From Caldicellulosiruptor owensensis OL (GTDB lineage Bacteria > Bacillota > Thermoanaerobacteria > Caldicellulosiruptorales > Caldicellulosiruptoraceae), in the NCBI RefSeq assembly GCF_000166335.1, contig NC_014657.1, forward strand, positions 1,294,501 through 1,358,500: a stretch of DNA of 64,000 nucleotides, in the 5' to 3' direction. The notes beneath the pieces were generated by a model that was given only the letters and a program-made list of their open reading frames with translations, was not told where the DNA came from and did not search any database. How positions within the stretch are numbered: the stretch's first letter is position 1; each line of letters opens with the position of its first letter. Positions 46,045 to 54,864 of this stretch are shown here, piece after piece. Both the position numbers and the translations under genes were made by a program.

Positions 46045-47332
46045 CTTCCAACCTCACCTTCAACGAATTTGCATGAAAGAGGAAACCTTCTTTTTGCGCT
46101 ATGTTTATTGCATGTTGAGCATCTGAAAAAAACTGTTCTTTTGAATATTTTATTAAACTCATCCTTTTGACAAAATCATAAACCCCAAGGGGAGAGAAGA
46201 AACTTGCTGTGCCAGACGTTGGCAGCACATGATTTGGTCCTGCGATATAATCGCCAATAGGCTCAGGGGAATATTCACCTATAAAAATTGCACCAGCGTT
46301 TTTAATTTTAAGCAAAACTTCCTCTGTATCATTGCAACAAATCTCTAAGTGTTCAGGTGCAATTATATTCGCAATCTCAGCAGCCTCAAAAAGATCGTCA
46401 ACAACTATTATCACACCGTTTTTTTCTATAGCTTCCAAAGCAACTGAGTTTTCAAAGATTGCAAGCATCTTCTCAACATTCTCAGAAACCTCTTGAGCCA
46501 CCTGCAAAGATGTTGTCACTAAAATACACCTTGCCATTGGATCATGTTCCGCCTGGGACAGCAAATCTGCAGCAATGTATTTCGGATTTGCAGACTCGTC
46601 TGCAATAACCATGACTTCACTTGGTCCTGCTACTGAGTCAATATCTACATATCCAAACAACAACTTTTTAGCAGTTGCTACATAGATATTTCCTGGTCCC
46701 ACAATCTTATCTACCTTGGGTATAATCTGTGTCCCAAACGCAAGTGCCGCAACTGCTTGAGCTCCTCCCACTCTATAAATCTTATCAACACCACAAATTT
46801 TTGCTGCTGCCAAAGTGTATTTGCTGATACTCTTGTTCTTGTCAGGTGGACTTACCATTATTATTTTCTCCACGCCTGCAACCTTTGCAGGAACTGAATT
46901 CATCAAAACAGTTGAAGGGTACGCACCTTTCCCTCCCGGAACATAAATCCCTACTTTTTCAAGAGGCTTTATGATCTGACCAAGCAACGATCCATTTTTT
47001 ATATAAAACCAGCTTTCCTCTTTTTGTCTCATGTGATACTCATAGATATTCTTATAGGCAGTGTTCAAAGCATCTATGAAATCCTTATCTTCTCTTTCAC
47101 ATTCAAAATATGCTCTTTCAATTTCTTCTTGGCTTACTTGCAGCTCATCCAAGCAAATACCCTCACAATCAAAAAGCCGGGTGTAGTAAAGCAATGCTTC
47201 ATCTTTTTTATCTTTTACATCAGAGATTATTCTGCGAACCTTTTGTTCAATTTCTTCCTCGTTTTCCCATTTTCTTATCTGAGCCATTTCTATGTAGTTT
47301 TCAACCTGTTGTTTGCTATTCAATATTCTCAC
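46037..47332 (-). CDS. hisD: Histidinol dehydrogenase
   Basis: The 431-residue zinc enzyme oxidises histidinol to histidine with two NAD. It has PGGKGAYPSTVLMN, KIVGPGNIYVATAK and GPSEVMVIAD. The zinc and catalytic region is LLSQAEHDPMARCI, and IIAPEHLEI carries the catalytic Glu-His pair. It overlaps hisG by 4 nt at its start and hisC by 8 nt at its end. Confidence 0.97.
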   Translation of the reverse strand: MRILNSKQQVENYIEMAQIRKWENEEEIEQKVRRIISDVKDKKDEALLYYTRLFDCEGICLDELQVSQEEIERAYFECEREDKDFIDALNTAYKNIYEYHMRQKEESWFYIKNGSLLGQIIKPLEKVGIYVPGGKGAYPSTVLMNSVPAKVAGVEKIIMVSPPDKNKSISKYTLAAAKICGVDKIYRVGGAQAVAALAFGTQIIPKVDKIVGPGNIYVATAKKLLFGYVDIDSVAGPSEVMVIADESANPKYIAADLLSQAEHDPMARCILVTTSLQVAQEVSENVEKMLAIFENSVALEAIEKNGVIIVVDDLFEAAEIANIIAPEHLEICCNDTEEVLLKIKNAGAIFIGEYSPEPIGDYIAGPNHVLPTSGTASFFSPLGVYDFVKRMSLIKYSKEQFFSDAQHAINIAQKEGFLFHANSLKVRLEDV

Positions 47333-47958
47333 TCTTCAACCATCCCTTCCAAACGATTTATAATATCTTCTATCTGAGTTTTCAATTTTAGACTTGCCCT
47401 GTTTGCAATAAGCCGAGCACTGATGTCGTATAGCTTTTCATACACTTCAAGTCCATTTTCTTTTAAAGTCCTACCACTTTCCACAATATCTACTATCATG
47501 TCTGAAAGCCCCAAAATAGGAGCAAGTTCAACCGAGCCGTTGAGTTTTATTATCTTTACATCTTCTCCTCTAACATTTTCAAAATATTCCTTAGCAATGT
47601 TTGGAAATTTAGTTGCAATTGTTTTATCAGGCTTTTCTAAAAACAGTTTGCTCATCCCTTTAGGCCCTGCCAAGGCTACAAAACATTTCCCAATCTTTAA
47701 ATCTAAAAGTTCGTACACTCTCTTATTCATTTCAAGCAGAACATCTTTACCCACAACACCAACATCTGCAACTCCATATTCCACATAAGTGGGTACATCA
47801 AAAGGTTTTACCATGAGAAAACGCAGAGAATTTTGAGTGTCTTCCATGATCAATTTTCTGCTTTCCTCAGATATATCAATGTCTACAAGTGATGCTCTTT
47901 TCAAAAGTTCAACTGTTTGCTGGGCTAATCTTCCCTTTGGCAACGCTATAGTGATCAT
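47329..47958 (-). CDS. hisG: ATP phosphoribosyltransferase catalytic subunit, short form
   Basis: The 209-residue enzyme starts the pathway by joining ATP and PRPP. It begins ITIALPKGRLAQQTVELLK, has VEYGVADVGVVGKDVL, and the PRPP loop region DMIVDIVESGRTLKENGL. It lacks the C-terminal regulatory domain of long-form HisG. It therefore needs HisZ, encoded directly upstream with a 4-nt overlap. Confidence 0.96.
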   Translation of the reverse strand: MITIALPKGRLAQQTVELLKRASLVDIDISEESRKLIMEDTQNSLRFLMVKPFDVPTYVEYGVADVGVVGKDVLLEMNKRVYELLDLKIGKCFVALAGPKGMSKLFLEKPDKTIATKFPNIAKEYFENVRGEDVKIIKLNGSVELAPILGLSDMIVDIVESGRTLKENGLEVYEKLYDISARLIANRASLKLKTQIEDIINRLEGMVEE

Positions 47959-49136
47959 TCTAAATCCTCCAAAACATATGTTTTTATGCCTTCTTCATCT
48001 ACATACATGAATTTTTCAACTTTCATAGCTTTGCTAATAAGAAAGGCTTCTTCTATTTTTGCAGGTACTGTATAAAAGTAAATCTTCTGTTTTTCATTGT
48101 CTGTATTAAGAAGCAGTTTTAGTGCCGTTTCAAAGTGCCCTTCCTTATATAAAACAAGGCTGTCGTATTGTCTTTCCCTTCTTTGAGCATTTTTTAGTTT
48201 CCACTCCAAAATTCTATCTGCACCAATTGCAAATCCAATGGCATTCAGTTTTTTACCAAATACTTCACACAAATTATCATACCTTCCACCATTTAGGACA
48301 GGATAACCAAGCTGTGGCAGATACCCAGAAAATATGATGCCAGTATAATAGTTCAGATGTTTAACCATCCCAAAGTCAATAGTAATATACCTTTGATAAC
48401 CCAGTTTCACTATGTTGTTATATATCTCGCTCAGTCTCTCGATCGCCAATTTAGATATCTCGTTGTTTGCAAACTTTTTAGCCTCTTTTATCTTATCTTC
48501 TCTACCATAAAGTCTTGTGAGGCACCTAAAAACATCTATCACCTTTTGGGAAATACCTTTTCGAATCAAAAAGTTTTCAATCCCTATATAGTCCTTCTTG
48601 TCAACAAGCCTACAGAGCACTTCTGATGAAGCCTCATCAATTTCACAGTCTTTAGCAATTCCTTTGAAAAAATTTACTTCACCCACATCTATTGTGAAAC
48701 CATTCACACCGAGTTCAAGCAGACTTTCTACCGCAAGTACTAATACCTCTAAGTCTATATAAAAACTATCAGATATGTGAAAATTTTCTATCCCTGCTTG
48801 AAAAAACTCTCTTAAATCTCCAGCTTCTTGCTGAATGAATTGATATGCTCTACCAAAGTAACAATATTTGAGCGGATAAACATTTGTTTGAAGCTTAGCG
48901 GCAATCTCTGCAACCTTTGGAGTAAATTCATTTCTCAAAGCAACTACTGCTCCGTCACTGTCCATAAATTTTATGGTGTTGCTCCCATTTAAACTTTTTG
49001 ACTTCTCATAATCCTCAAAAGTCGATGGTTCCACTATTTTGTACCCAAACTTTTTAAATAGAGAAAGGGTCTTTTCTCTTATCTCTTCTAACATCTCAGA
49101 TGTTGGGGGATAGTAATCCACAAATTTCTTGCTCAT
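47955..49136 (-). CDS. hisZ: ATP phosphoribosyltransferase regulatory subunit
   Basis: The 393-residue protein is related to histidyl-tRNA synthetase but lacks a full anticodon-binding domain. It pairs with short HisG and mediates feedback by histidine. It has VALRNEFTPKVAEIAA, CYFGRAYQFIQQEAGDLREF-like (here split for length) and YYTGIIFSGYLPQLG, with GGRYDNLCEVFGKKLNAIG in the C-terminal half. It is the first gene of the operon, behind a clear promoter; no T-box or leader peptide is seen. Confidence 0.94.
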   Translation of the reverse strand: MSKKFVDYYPPTSEMLEEIREKTLSLFKKFGYKIVEPSTFEDYEKSKSLNGSNTIKFMDSDGAVVALRNEFTPKVAEIAAKLQTNVYPLKYCYFGRAYQFIQQEAGDLREFFQAGIENFHISDSFYIDLEVLVLAVESLLELGVNGFTIDVGEVNFFKGIAKDCEIDEASSEVLCRLVDKKDYIGIENFLIRKGISQKVIDVFRCLTRLYGREDKIKEAKKFANNEISKLAIERLSEIYNNIVKLGYQRYITIDFGMVKHLNYYTGIIFSGYLPQLGYPVLNGGRYDNLCEVFGKKLNAIGFAIGADRILEWKLKNAQRRERQYDSLVLYKEGHFETALKLLLNTDNEKQKIYFYTVPAKIEEAFLISKAMKVEKFMYVDEEGIKTYVLEDLE

Positions 49137-49193
49137 TTTTTACTTCCTTTCATTACTTTATCATAATGAAGTGATGAATAGATATCATGTTAT

Positions 49194-49222
49194 ATTATAT
49201 TACAGAAGATCTGAAAAAGCAA
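49194..49222 (-). promoter_or_regulatory. Promoter of the histidine operon
   Basis: On the minus strand TTGCTT (49222-49217) and a perfect TATAAT (49199-49194) are exactly 17 nt apart. The leader, about 50 nt, contains a 7-bp hairpin TTCATTA / TAATGAA just before the ribosome-binding site GGAAGT of hisZ. No histidine T-box or leader peptide with His codons is visible. Confidence 0.75.
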
Positions 49223-49262
49223 TAAAAAAGTGGAGCCATTATTTACACACAAGGCTCCACTT
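49223..49262 (-). terminator. Terminator after queT
   Basis: Perfect 10-bp stem AAGTGGAGCC (49228-49237) / GGCTCCACTT (49253-49262). On the minus strand it is followed by a T-tract down to 49223. The histidine operon -35 element begins at its end. Confidence 0.9.
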
Positions 49263-49272
49263 GTTTAGAATC

Positions 49273-49812
49273 TTATAAAAGTTTTTTGTCTTTTAGCTGT
49301 TTTTCAAGTGCTAAAAATAAAGGCAGACCTAAGAAGTATGTTGCAATTGCTTCTCCCATTCCAATAGACACTACTGTAATAAGATACCTGATAACTGGAC
49401 TTAGATTTTTCAACCATTCAATTTTCAAGCTGCCTATAAAATACTGCCATATATAAGCTGATACAACCACAGCATTTACTATAATAGTTGGCAGAGGTAA
49501 AAAAGGTTTTTTCTTTATCCTTGTTGTAAGTAGCGCTGCTACCAGTGTTGCAAGGGAACCAAAAACCACATCATACATTCCTGTTATGCTCATTGTCATA
49601 CCATATAAGTTTGCTATCAAACATCCAGCAAATAAACCCAACGTAGCCGAAACTGGCATCAGGGCAGGGAGAAGAGTAAGAGCCTCTGATGTTCTTATCT
49701 GCAGTGGTCCATACGACATAGCCGGTAAAAATGCAGTTAAAACAAAATATAGCGCTGCAATCAGAGCAGCCCGTGCAATTACTTTATTGTCAATCTCAAT
49801 TTTCTTATTCAC
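49273..49812 (-). CDS. QueT-type (DUF988) membrane transporter component
   Basis: The 179-residue membrane protein has about five or six helices. It contains ALYFVLTAFLPAMSYGPLQ, RTSEALTLLPALMPVSA and GLFAGCLIANLYG, with MYDVVFGSLATLVAA. That is the pattern of QueT, an energy-coupling-factor S component proposed to import queuosine precursors. I choose the GTG at 49812, whose GTGA overlaps the phoU stop and which has AAAAGGAAACAAA upstream. A longer frame would overlap phoU by 31 nt. No preQ1 riboswitch precedes it; it is simply last in the pstB-phoU transcript. Confidence 0.83.
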   Translation of the reverse strand: MNKKIEIDNKVIARAALIAALYFVLTAFLPAMSYGPLQIRTSEALTLLPALMPVSATLGLFAGCLIANLYGMTMSITGMYDVVFGSLATLVAALLTTRIKKKPFLPLPTIIVNAVVVSAYIWQYFIGSLKIEWLKNLSPVIRYLITVVSIGMGEAIATYFLGLPLFLALEKQLKDKKLL

Positions 49813-50486
49813 TTTGTTTCCTTTTCCCTGCCTTCCCATTCATGCTTGTGCATACCTGTTATCTTATACACAACCCATTCGGCTATGTTGGTAGAATGGT
49901 CCGCAATTCTCTCTAAGTATTTAATAACCAACAAGAACTGGATGCACTGAGAAACTGCTGCCAAATTTTCTTTCATTATTTGCTCAAGTTCATCAATAAG
50001 GTTTTGATACATTGTGTCAACCAAATCATCACGCTTGACAACAGATTTTGCAAGTTCTATATCAGAATTTACATACGAGTCTAACGCATCTTTCAACATC
50101 GAACGAGTGATTTCAGCCATTTTAGGAATGTCAATTAAAGGTTTTACATAATCCTCTTTTGCAAGCTTGAGTGTTATCTGAGAAATATCCTCTGCATGGT
50201 CAGCAATCCTCTCAATATCTGTTGCAATTCTCATTGCAGTTATAATAAGTCTTAAATCACTTGCAAGCGGCTGCTGGGTAGCAATTACGATAGCACATTT
50301 TTTCTCTATCTCTTCTGTAAGCTCATCAATCTTATCATCATTGTCTATTATCCTTTGCGCAAGTTCAATATCTTTTGTCTTAAGTGCCAAAATTGCTTTG
50401 TCAATAGCCTCTTCGGCCATAGCTCCCATCTTGAGAATATCAAGATGGATTTCTTTAAGCTCATTTTCAAATGTCGGTCTTGTCAT
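49809..50486 (-). CDS. phoU: Phosphate signalling protein PhoU
   Basis: The 225-residue all-helical protein has two PhoU repeats. The first is about 10-110, with the metal-binding region IATDIERIADHAEDIS. The second is about 115-215, ending KYLERIADHSTNIAEWV. Such proteins link the Pst transporter to PhoR and prevent excess phosphate uptake. It lies 40 nt after pstB and overlaps queT by 4 nt. Confidence 0.95.
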   Translation of the reverse strand: MTRPTFENELKEIHLDILKMGAMAEEAIDKAILALKTKDIELAQRIIDNDDKIDELTEEIEKKCAIVIATQQPLASDLRLIITAMRIATDIERIADHAEDISQITLKLAKEDYVKPLIDIPKMAEITRSMLKDALDSYVNSDIELAKSVVKRDDLVDTMYQNLIDELEQIMKENLAAVSQCIQFLLVIKYLERIADHSTNIAEWVVYKITGMHKHEWEGREKETK

Positions 50487-50526
50487 ATCAAAAATTCACC
50501 TCTCAACATATATAATTATCCGAAAA

Positions 50527-51276
50527 TTATCCGAACCTGCCGGTAATATAGTCCTCTGTTCTTTTGTCCCGGGGAGTATTAAATATAGTGATTGTTTTGT
50601 CAAACTCTACAAGTTCTCCATTTAAGAAAAATCCTGTGAAATCAGAAATTCGAGCAGCCTGTTGCATATTATGAGTGACTATTATTATTGTGTAGTTTTT
50701 CTTGAGCTGTTCTAAAAGTTCCTCTATTTTTAATGTTGAAATAGGATCAAGGGCAGATGTTGGCTCATCAAGTAGAATTACTTCAGGTTCAACCGCCAAA
50801 ACTCTTGCTATGCAGAGTCTTTGCTGCTGACCTCCAGAGAGCGAAAATGCACTTTTTTTCAGCCTATCCTTTACTTCATCCCACAGATAGGCTTTTTTAA
50901 GACTGTTTTCTACAATCTCATCAAGTACTTCTTTCTTTTTAATACCATGAATTCTTGGTCCATATGCTACATTGTCATATATGCTCATTGGGAAAGGATT
51001 GGGTTTTTGAAATACCATTCCAATCTTTTTCCTAAGCGTAATTACATCTATTTCTTTGTAAACATCCTTACCTTCAAAATATACCTTTCCTTCTATCTTA
51101 ACATTTTCAATAAGATCATTCATTCTATTTAGAGTTCTCAAGAAAGTAGATTTTCCACACCCAGACGGTCCTATTAGGGCGGTTATAGCTTTTTCGTTTA
51201 TTTTTATGTTTATATTTTTGAGAGCGTGGTTTTCACCATAATATAGATTTAAATCCTTTGTTTCTATTATTACCAT
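50527..51276 (-). CDS. pstB: Phosphate ABC transporter ATP-binding protein
   Basis: The 249-residue ABC ATPase powers phosphate uptake. Walker A is [20 protein letters not shown], the signature is [16 protein letters not shown] and Walker B is [33 protein letters not shown] is characteristic of PstB. It is normally preceded by pstS, pstC and pstA; none is here and the gene upstream is divergent. The cognate permease genes must be elsewhere, or this subunit serves only a signalling role. Confidence 0.93.
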   Translation of the reverse strand: MVIIETKDLNLYYGENHALKNINIKINEKAITALIGPSGCGKSTFLRTLNRMNDLIENVKIEGKVYFEGKDVYKEIDVITLRKKIGMVFQKPNPFPMSIYDNVAYGPRIHGIKKKEVLDEIVENSLKKAYLWDEVKDRLKKSAFSLSGGQQQRLCIARVLAVEPEVILLDEPTSALDPISTLKIEELLEQLKKNYTIIIVTHNMQQAARISDFTGFFLNGELVEFDKTITIFNTPRDKRTEDYITGRFG

Positions 51277-51322
51277 CTTAAAGCAACCTCTCCCTATTTT
51301 TTAATAGCTACAACTTATATAT

Positions 51323-51386
51323 TTTATAATTCCAACATTAAATTCTTGTTTAATGTATGTTAAAACTGTGTTAAATATTATATAAT
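51323..51386. promoter_or_regulatory. Divergent phosphate-regulated promoter with four Pho boxes
   Basis: Four direct repeats occur exactly every 11 bp on the plus strand: CATTAA (51336), TGTTTA (51347), TGTTAA (51358) and TGTTAA (51369). Read on the minus strand they are TTAACA, TTAACA, TAAACA and TTAATG. This matches the TTAACA-type direct repeats with 5-nt gaps bound by PhoP in Bacillus. Both sides have a -10 close to the nearest repeat: TATAAT (51381-51386) for DUF47-pit and TATAAA (51328-51323, minus strand) for pstB-phoU-queT. The block can serve both directions. Confidence 0.75.
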
Positions 51387-51499
51387 ATTCTTTGTGCGAT
51401 GTAAAACTTTTTATGAGGTTCGCAGAATTGATAAACAAAAATCACTTTTATTAAAATGGTCTTTGTGACAAAAATTCTTCAAAGAAGGGGTTGTGAAAT

Positions 51500-52126
51500 A
51501 TGTGGAGTATAATTCCAAAAGAAAATCAGTTTTTCGTTTTACTAGAAGATGCTGTTGAAAATGCTTATCAATCAGCGGTGATGCTAAATCAACTCCTCAA
51601 TAACCTCTCAAATATGCAAGAGCTAATCTCAAAGCTTGAAAAAGCTGAAAACAAAGGGGATGATATTACCCACCAAGTGATCGAACTTCTCAACAAAACT
51701 TTTATCACACCTCTTGACAGAGAAGATTTGTTTGCAATAATCAAAGAGATTGACAACATTGTCGATTCACTCGAAACAGTTGCACACAGATTTGAAATCT
51801 ATAATGTAAACACCGTCAGACCTGAAGCAAAAATATTATCGGAGATGATCATAAACTGCACAAAAGAGTTAAAAGGAGTTGTGGAAAACTTAAAAGATTT
51901 AAAAAATACTAGACTCGTAAAGGAAAAAATAATAGAAGTCAATAGAATTGAAGATGAGGGCGATATTGTGTACAGAAACGCAATCAAAAAACTATTTGCC
52001 GAAAATAAAGACAAACCTATTGAAGTAATTATTTGGAAAGAAATTTTTGGTTTCCTGGAAGACACGCTTGATGCGTGTGAAGATGTAGCAAATGTGATAG
52101 AAGGAGTTGTGACAAAAAATGCATAA
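51500..52126 (+). CDS. DUF47 family (PhoU-like) protein
   Basis: The 208-residue helical protein begins MWSIIPKENQFFVLLEDAVE. It has ENKGDDITHQVIELLNKTF, ITPLDREDLFAIIKEIDNI and the second metal-binding segment NRIEDEGDIVYRNAI. This is the PhoU-like DUF47 family (TIGR00153), which is usually encoded next to low-affinity Pit phosphate transporters and probably gates them. It overlaps the pit gene by 8 nt. The ATG has AAGGGGTTGTGAAAT upstream. Confidence 0.92.
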   Translation: MWSIIPKENQFFVLLEDAVENAYQSAVMLNQLLNNLSNMQELISKLEKAENKGDDITHQVIELLNKTFITPLDREDLFAIIKEIDNIVDSLETVAHRFEIYNVNTVRPEAKILSEMIINCTKELKGVVENLKDLKNTRLVKEKIIEVNRIEDEGDIVYRNAIKKLFAENKDKPIEVIIWKEIFGFLEDTLDACEDVANVIEGVVTKNA

Positions 52127-53117
52127 CATATCACTGAACCTGCTTTTAATAATCATTTTAGCGCTGACTTTTGACTTTATAAATGGGTTTCATGATACAG
52201 CAAACGCAATTGCAACTTCAGTTTCAACAAGAGTTTTAACACCCCGTACTGCCATATTTATGTCAGCAGTTTTTAACTTCTTTGGTGCAATGATAAACAC
52301 AGAGGTTGCTAAAACTATTGGCCATGGAATTGTTTCTCCGAGATTTGTTACACAAAATCTTGTACTTGCAGCTGTGATTGCAGCAATTGTTTGGGACCTG
52401 ATTACGTGGTGGTGGGGAATACCTTCTTCTTCATCACATGCAATAATTGGTGGTCTTGTAGGCGCTGCAATTGCCACAACAAAGTCACTTGTTGATATTA
52501 ATTGGATAGGGTTTGTTAAAAAGATTGTTATTCCTTTGATTGTTTCTCCCATTTTGGGTTTTGTATTTGGATATTTATTTATGATGATTCTTTACATATT
52601 GTTCGCTAAAGCACATCCAACAATTGTAAATAGATACTTTTCAAAATTACAAATTGTCTCCGCAATGTGGATGGCATACAGTCATGGCTCAAATGATGCT
52701 CAAAAATCCATGGGAATAATAACCATGGCACTGGTAGGAAGTGGAATTTTAAATGAGTTTGTTGTACCAAGCTGGGTCAAATTTGCCTGTGCTCTTGCCA
52801 TGGCTTTAGGTACATCAGCAGGTGGCTGGCGAATAATTAAAACAATGGGAATAAAGATAATAAAACTTGCACCAATAAACGGCTTTGCAGCAGAGACTGG
52901 TGCAGCCCTAACAATTCAGTTTGCAACTCATATTGGTGCACCAGTTTCCACCACCCACGTTATTTCGTCTTCTATTATGGGGGTAGGTGCATGTAAAAAG
53001 TTTTCAGCTGTTAGATGGGGGATTGCAAGAAATATTGTTATTGCATGGGTTTTGACAATCCCAATGTGTGCTATTTTAGGAGCTATCATTTCTATCTTAA
53101 TTAATGGGATAGCATAG
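52119..53117 (+). CDS. Low-affinity inorganic phosphate transporter (Pit family)
   Basis: The 332-residue membrane protein has about ten helices. The duplicated Pit signature is present: GFHDTANAIATSVSTRVL in the first half and MAYSHGSNDAQKSMGI plus GAPVSTTHVISSSIMG in the second. It moves phosphate with metal and proton coupling. It forms an operon with the DUF47 regulator behind the Pho-box promoter and ends at a bidirectional terminator shared with phoR. Confidence 0.95.
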   Translation: MHNISLNLLLIIILALTFDFINGFHDTANAIATSVSTRVLTPRTAIFMSAVFNFFGAMINTEVAKTIGHGIVSPRFVTQNLVLAAVIAAIVWDLITWWWGIPSSSSHAIIGGLVGAAIATTKSLVDINWIGFVKKIVIPLIVSPILGFVFGYLFMMILYILFAKAHPTIVNRYFSKLQIVSAMWMAYSHGSNDAQKSMGIITMALVGSGILNEFVVPSWVKFACALAMALGTSAGGWRIIKTMGIKIIKLAPINGFAAETGAALTIQFATHIGAPVSTTHVISSSIMGVGACKKFSAVRWGIARNIVIAWVLTIPMCAILGAIISILINGIA

Positions 53118-53121
53118 CTAC

Positions 53122-53160
53122 AAAAAGGCTGGCCTACTGATGTGGGTCAGCCTTTTTTTT
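53122..53160. terminator. Bidirectional terminator between pit and phoR
   Basis: The 13-bp stem AAAAAGGCTGGCC (53122-53134) / GGTCAGCCTTTTT (53145-53157) contains one G-T pair. It has a T8 run on the plus strand. The right arm lies inside the last codons of phoR (stop at 53136-53134). Confidence 0.85.
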
Positions 53161-54861
53161 AATTGGAATTGTAACTGTAAATTCACTGCCGCTACCTTCC
53201 TGACTTTTAACCCAAATCTTTCCTCCATAAAGCTCTACTATATGCTTTACAATAGAAAGACCTAAACCTGTGCCTCCAAGTTTTCTTGACCTTCCTTTAT
53301 CCACTCTGTAAAATCTTTCAAATATTCTTTCAATCTCTTTCTCGGGAATTCCAATTCCTGTATCTTTAACTTTTATAACTACCATACCATTTGGTTTCTC
53401 CAATGTTACCCATACTTTTCCATTCTCTTTGTTATAAACAATTGCATTGTCTATAAGATTTATAAAAATCTGTTTTAGCCAATCCCGATATATGTTCATC
53501 TCAAGACCCTCTGGAACTTTAATATCAAATTGAATATTTTTTTTCTCAGCTTTTATCTTTAAAAGTTCAATGCTCTCAAGCACAACTTCTTTAACTGCCA
53601 CTTTTTCATCTAAAATGGGCATTGCTGCATTCTCTATTTCAGAAAGATAAAGAAGGTCATTTATAAGTCTTACAAGCCTTTCTACCTCAACCTCAATTAT
53701 GTTAAGAAACTTAATGGCAACATCTTTATCATCAATTGCACCATCTTTAAGCGTTTCTACAAAACCCTTTATTGAAGTAAGTGGTGTTTTGAGCTCATGC
53801 GACACGTTTGCCACAAAGTCTGATCGAACTCTTTCTAATTTTTTCAAAAAAGTAATATCACTTAGGATCAGGAGTATTCCCTCTTTACCATCTTCGTAAG
53901 AAATCTTCTTTTTGCTCACTTTTAAAAATTTTAGTTTATTATTTATGCTAATCTCCAATTCCCTTTCTTTTGTATCCTGCTGAAAAAGAAATTCAAATAG
54001 TTCATATACTCGGACGCATTCAAGCAAACTAAATCCAATCTTGAGGTTAGTTTCAAGAATGTTTTCCGCTCCTCTATTGAACATGAGTATTCTCTTATTC
54101 ACATCAAAGAATATTATACCAATGTCTATTGAGTCTAAAAGCGAAGTAAGCCTTTTTCTCAATATATTAGATTCGCTAATCTTTTCTTCTAAAAGCTGAT
54201 ACATCTTTGAAAAGCTTAGACTCAGCCATCTGAAATCTTTAGTACTTCTTACATCATGTATGCTGAACTTTTCAAGTCCTTCTGAAATAAGAGAAATTAA
54301 CCCTTTTAATGGTTGATATAAAACCGATGATATCCCTATTGCTAATGCTATACCCAGAAAAATACATATAATTGCAAATTTCAGAGTATTAAACAAAACT
54401 TTTTTTAAAATTGAGTCAACTTTGTTCAGTAAGACTGAAACTCTTATAAATATTACTGTATTGTGAATTTCAACCTTTTTAGCTGCATACAAAAAGTAAT
54501 GTCCCAGTGTTTTGCTCCTTCTCATCGAAAACTCTACTTTTCCAAAAACTCTATTGGCATTTGCAATCTCTGGTCTTTTTAAGTGATTTTCCATTTTCTT
54601 TATATCTGCTTCAGAGTCGTAAAGAACAACCCCACTGCTACCAACAATAGTTACCCTAAAATACCCCTTGTTGTAGATGTCTTTTAGCTTATCAATGCCA
54701 AAACACCAAATGTACTTTTCTACCTCATTTATTTTGGCAACAAGCCATCTTTTGTTTTCATCTATATATATGTTTTTATAAGCCTCATACGAGAGAACTC
54801 CTTGAAGAAAAGTAATAACCACCACAACCAATATGGTATAACCAAAAAGCTTTAACCTCAT
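53134..54861 (-). CDS. phoR: PhoR-type sensor histidine kinase
   Basis: The 575-residue sensor has an N-terminal membrane helix and an extracytoplasmic domain with VLYDSEADIKKMENHLKRPE (the 'DS...MENH-RPE' pattern of PhoR-type sensors). A second helix follows near 160-180, then a linker and a PAS domain (about 240-330). The HisKA domain has the phospho-acceptor His in VANVSHELKTPLTSIKG. The ATPase domain has INLIDNAIVYN and GGTGLGLSIVKHI. It is paired with the phoP gene 3 nt upstream and lies next to phosphate transporters, supporting a phosphate-sensing role. Confidence 0.9.
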   Translation of the reverse strand: MRLKLFGYTILVVVVITFLQGVLSYEAYKNIYIDENKRWLVAKINEVEKYIWCFGIDKLKDIYNKGYFRVTIVGSSGVVLYDSEADIKKMENHLKRPEIANANRVFGKVEFSMRRSKTLGHYFLYAAKKVEIHNTVIFIRVSVLLNKVDSILKKVLFNTLKFAIICIFLGIALAIGISSVLYQPLKGLISLISEGLEKFSIHDVRSTKDFRWLSLSFSKMYQLLEEKISESNILRKRLTSLLDSIDIGIIFFDVNKRILMFNRGAENILETNLKIGFSLLECVRVYELFEFLFQQDTKERELEISINNKLKFLKVSKKKISYEDGKEGILLILSDITFLKKLERVRSDFVANVSHELKTPLTSIKGFVETLKDGAIDDKDVAIKFLNIIEVEVERLVRLINDLLYLSEIENAAMPILDEKVAVKEVVLESIELLKIKAEKKNIQFDIKVPEGLEMNIYRDWLKQIFINLIDNAIVYNKENGKVWVTLEKPNGMVVIKVKDTGIGIPEKEIERIFERFYRVDKGRSRKLGGTGLGLSIVKHIVELYGGKIWVKSQEGSGSEFTVTIPIKKKADPHQ

Positions 54862-54864
54862 GCT

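Noticed and set aside
49137..49193. Histidine T-box or His-rich leader peptide ahead of hisZ
   Set aside because: No AGGGTGG-type T-box sequence and no run of His codons; the leader is only about 50 nt with a small AT-rich hairpin.
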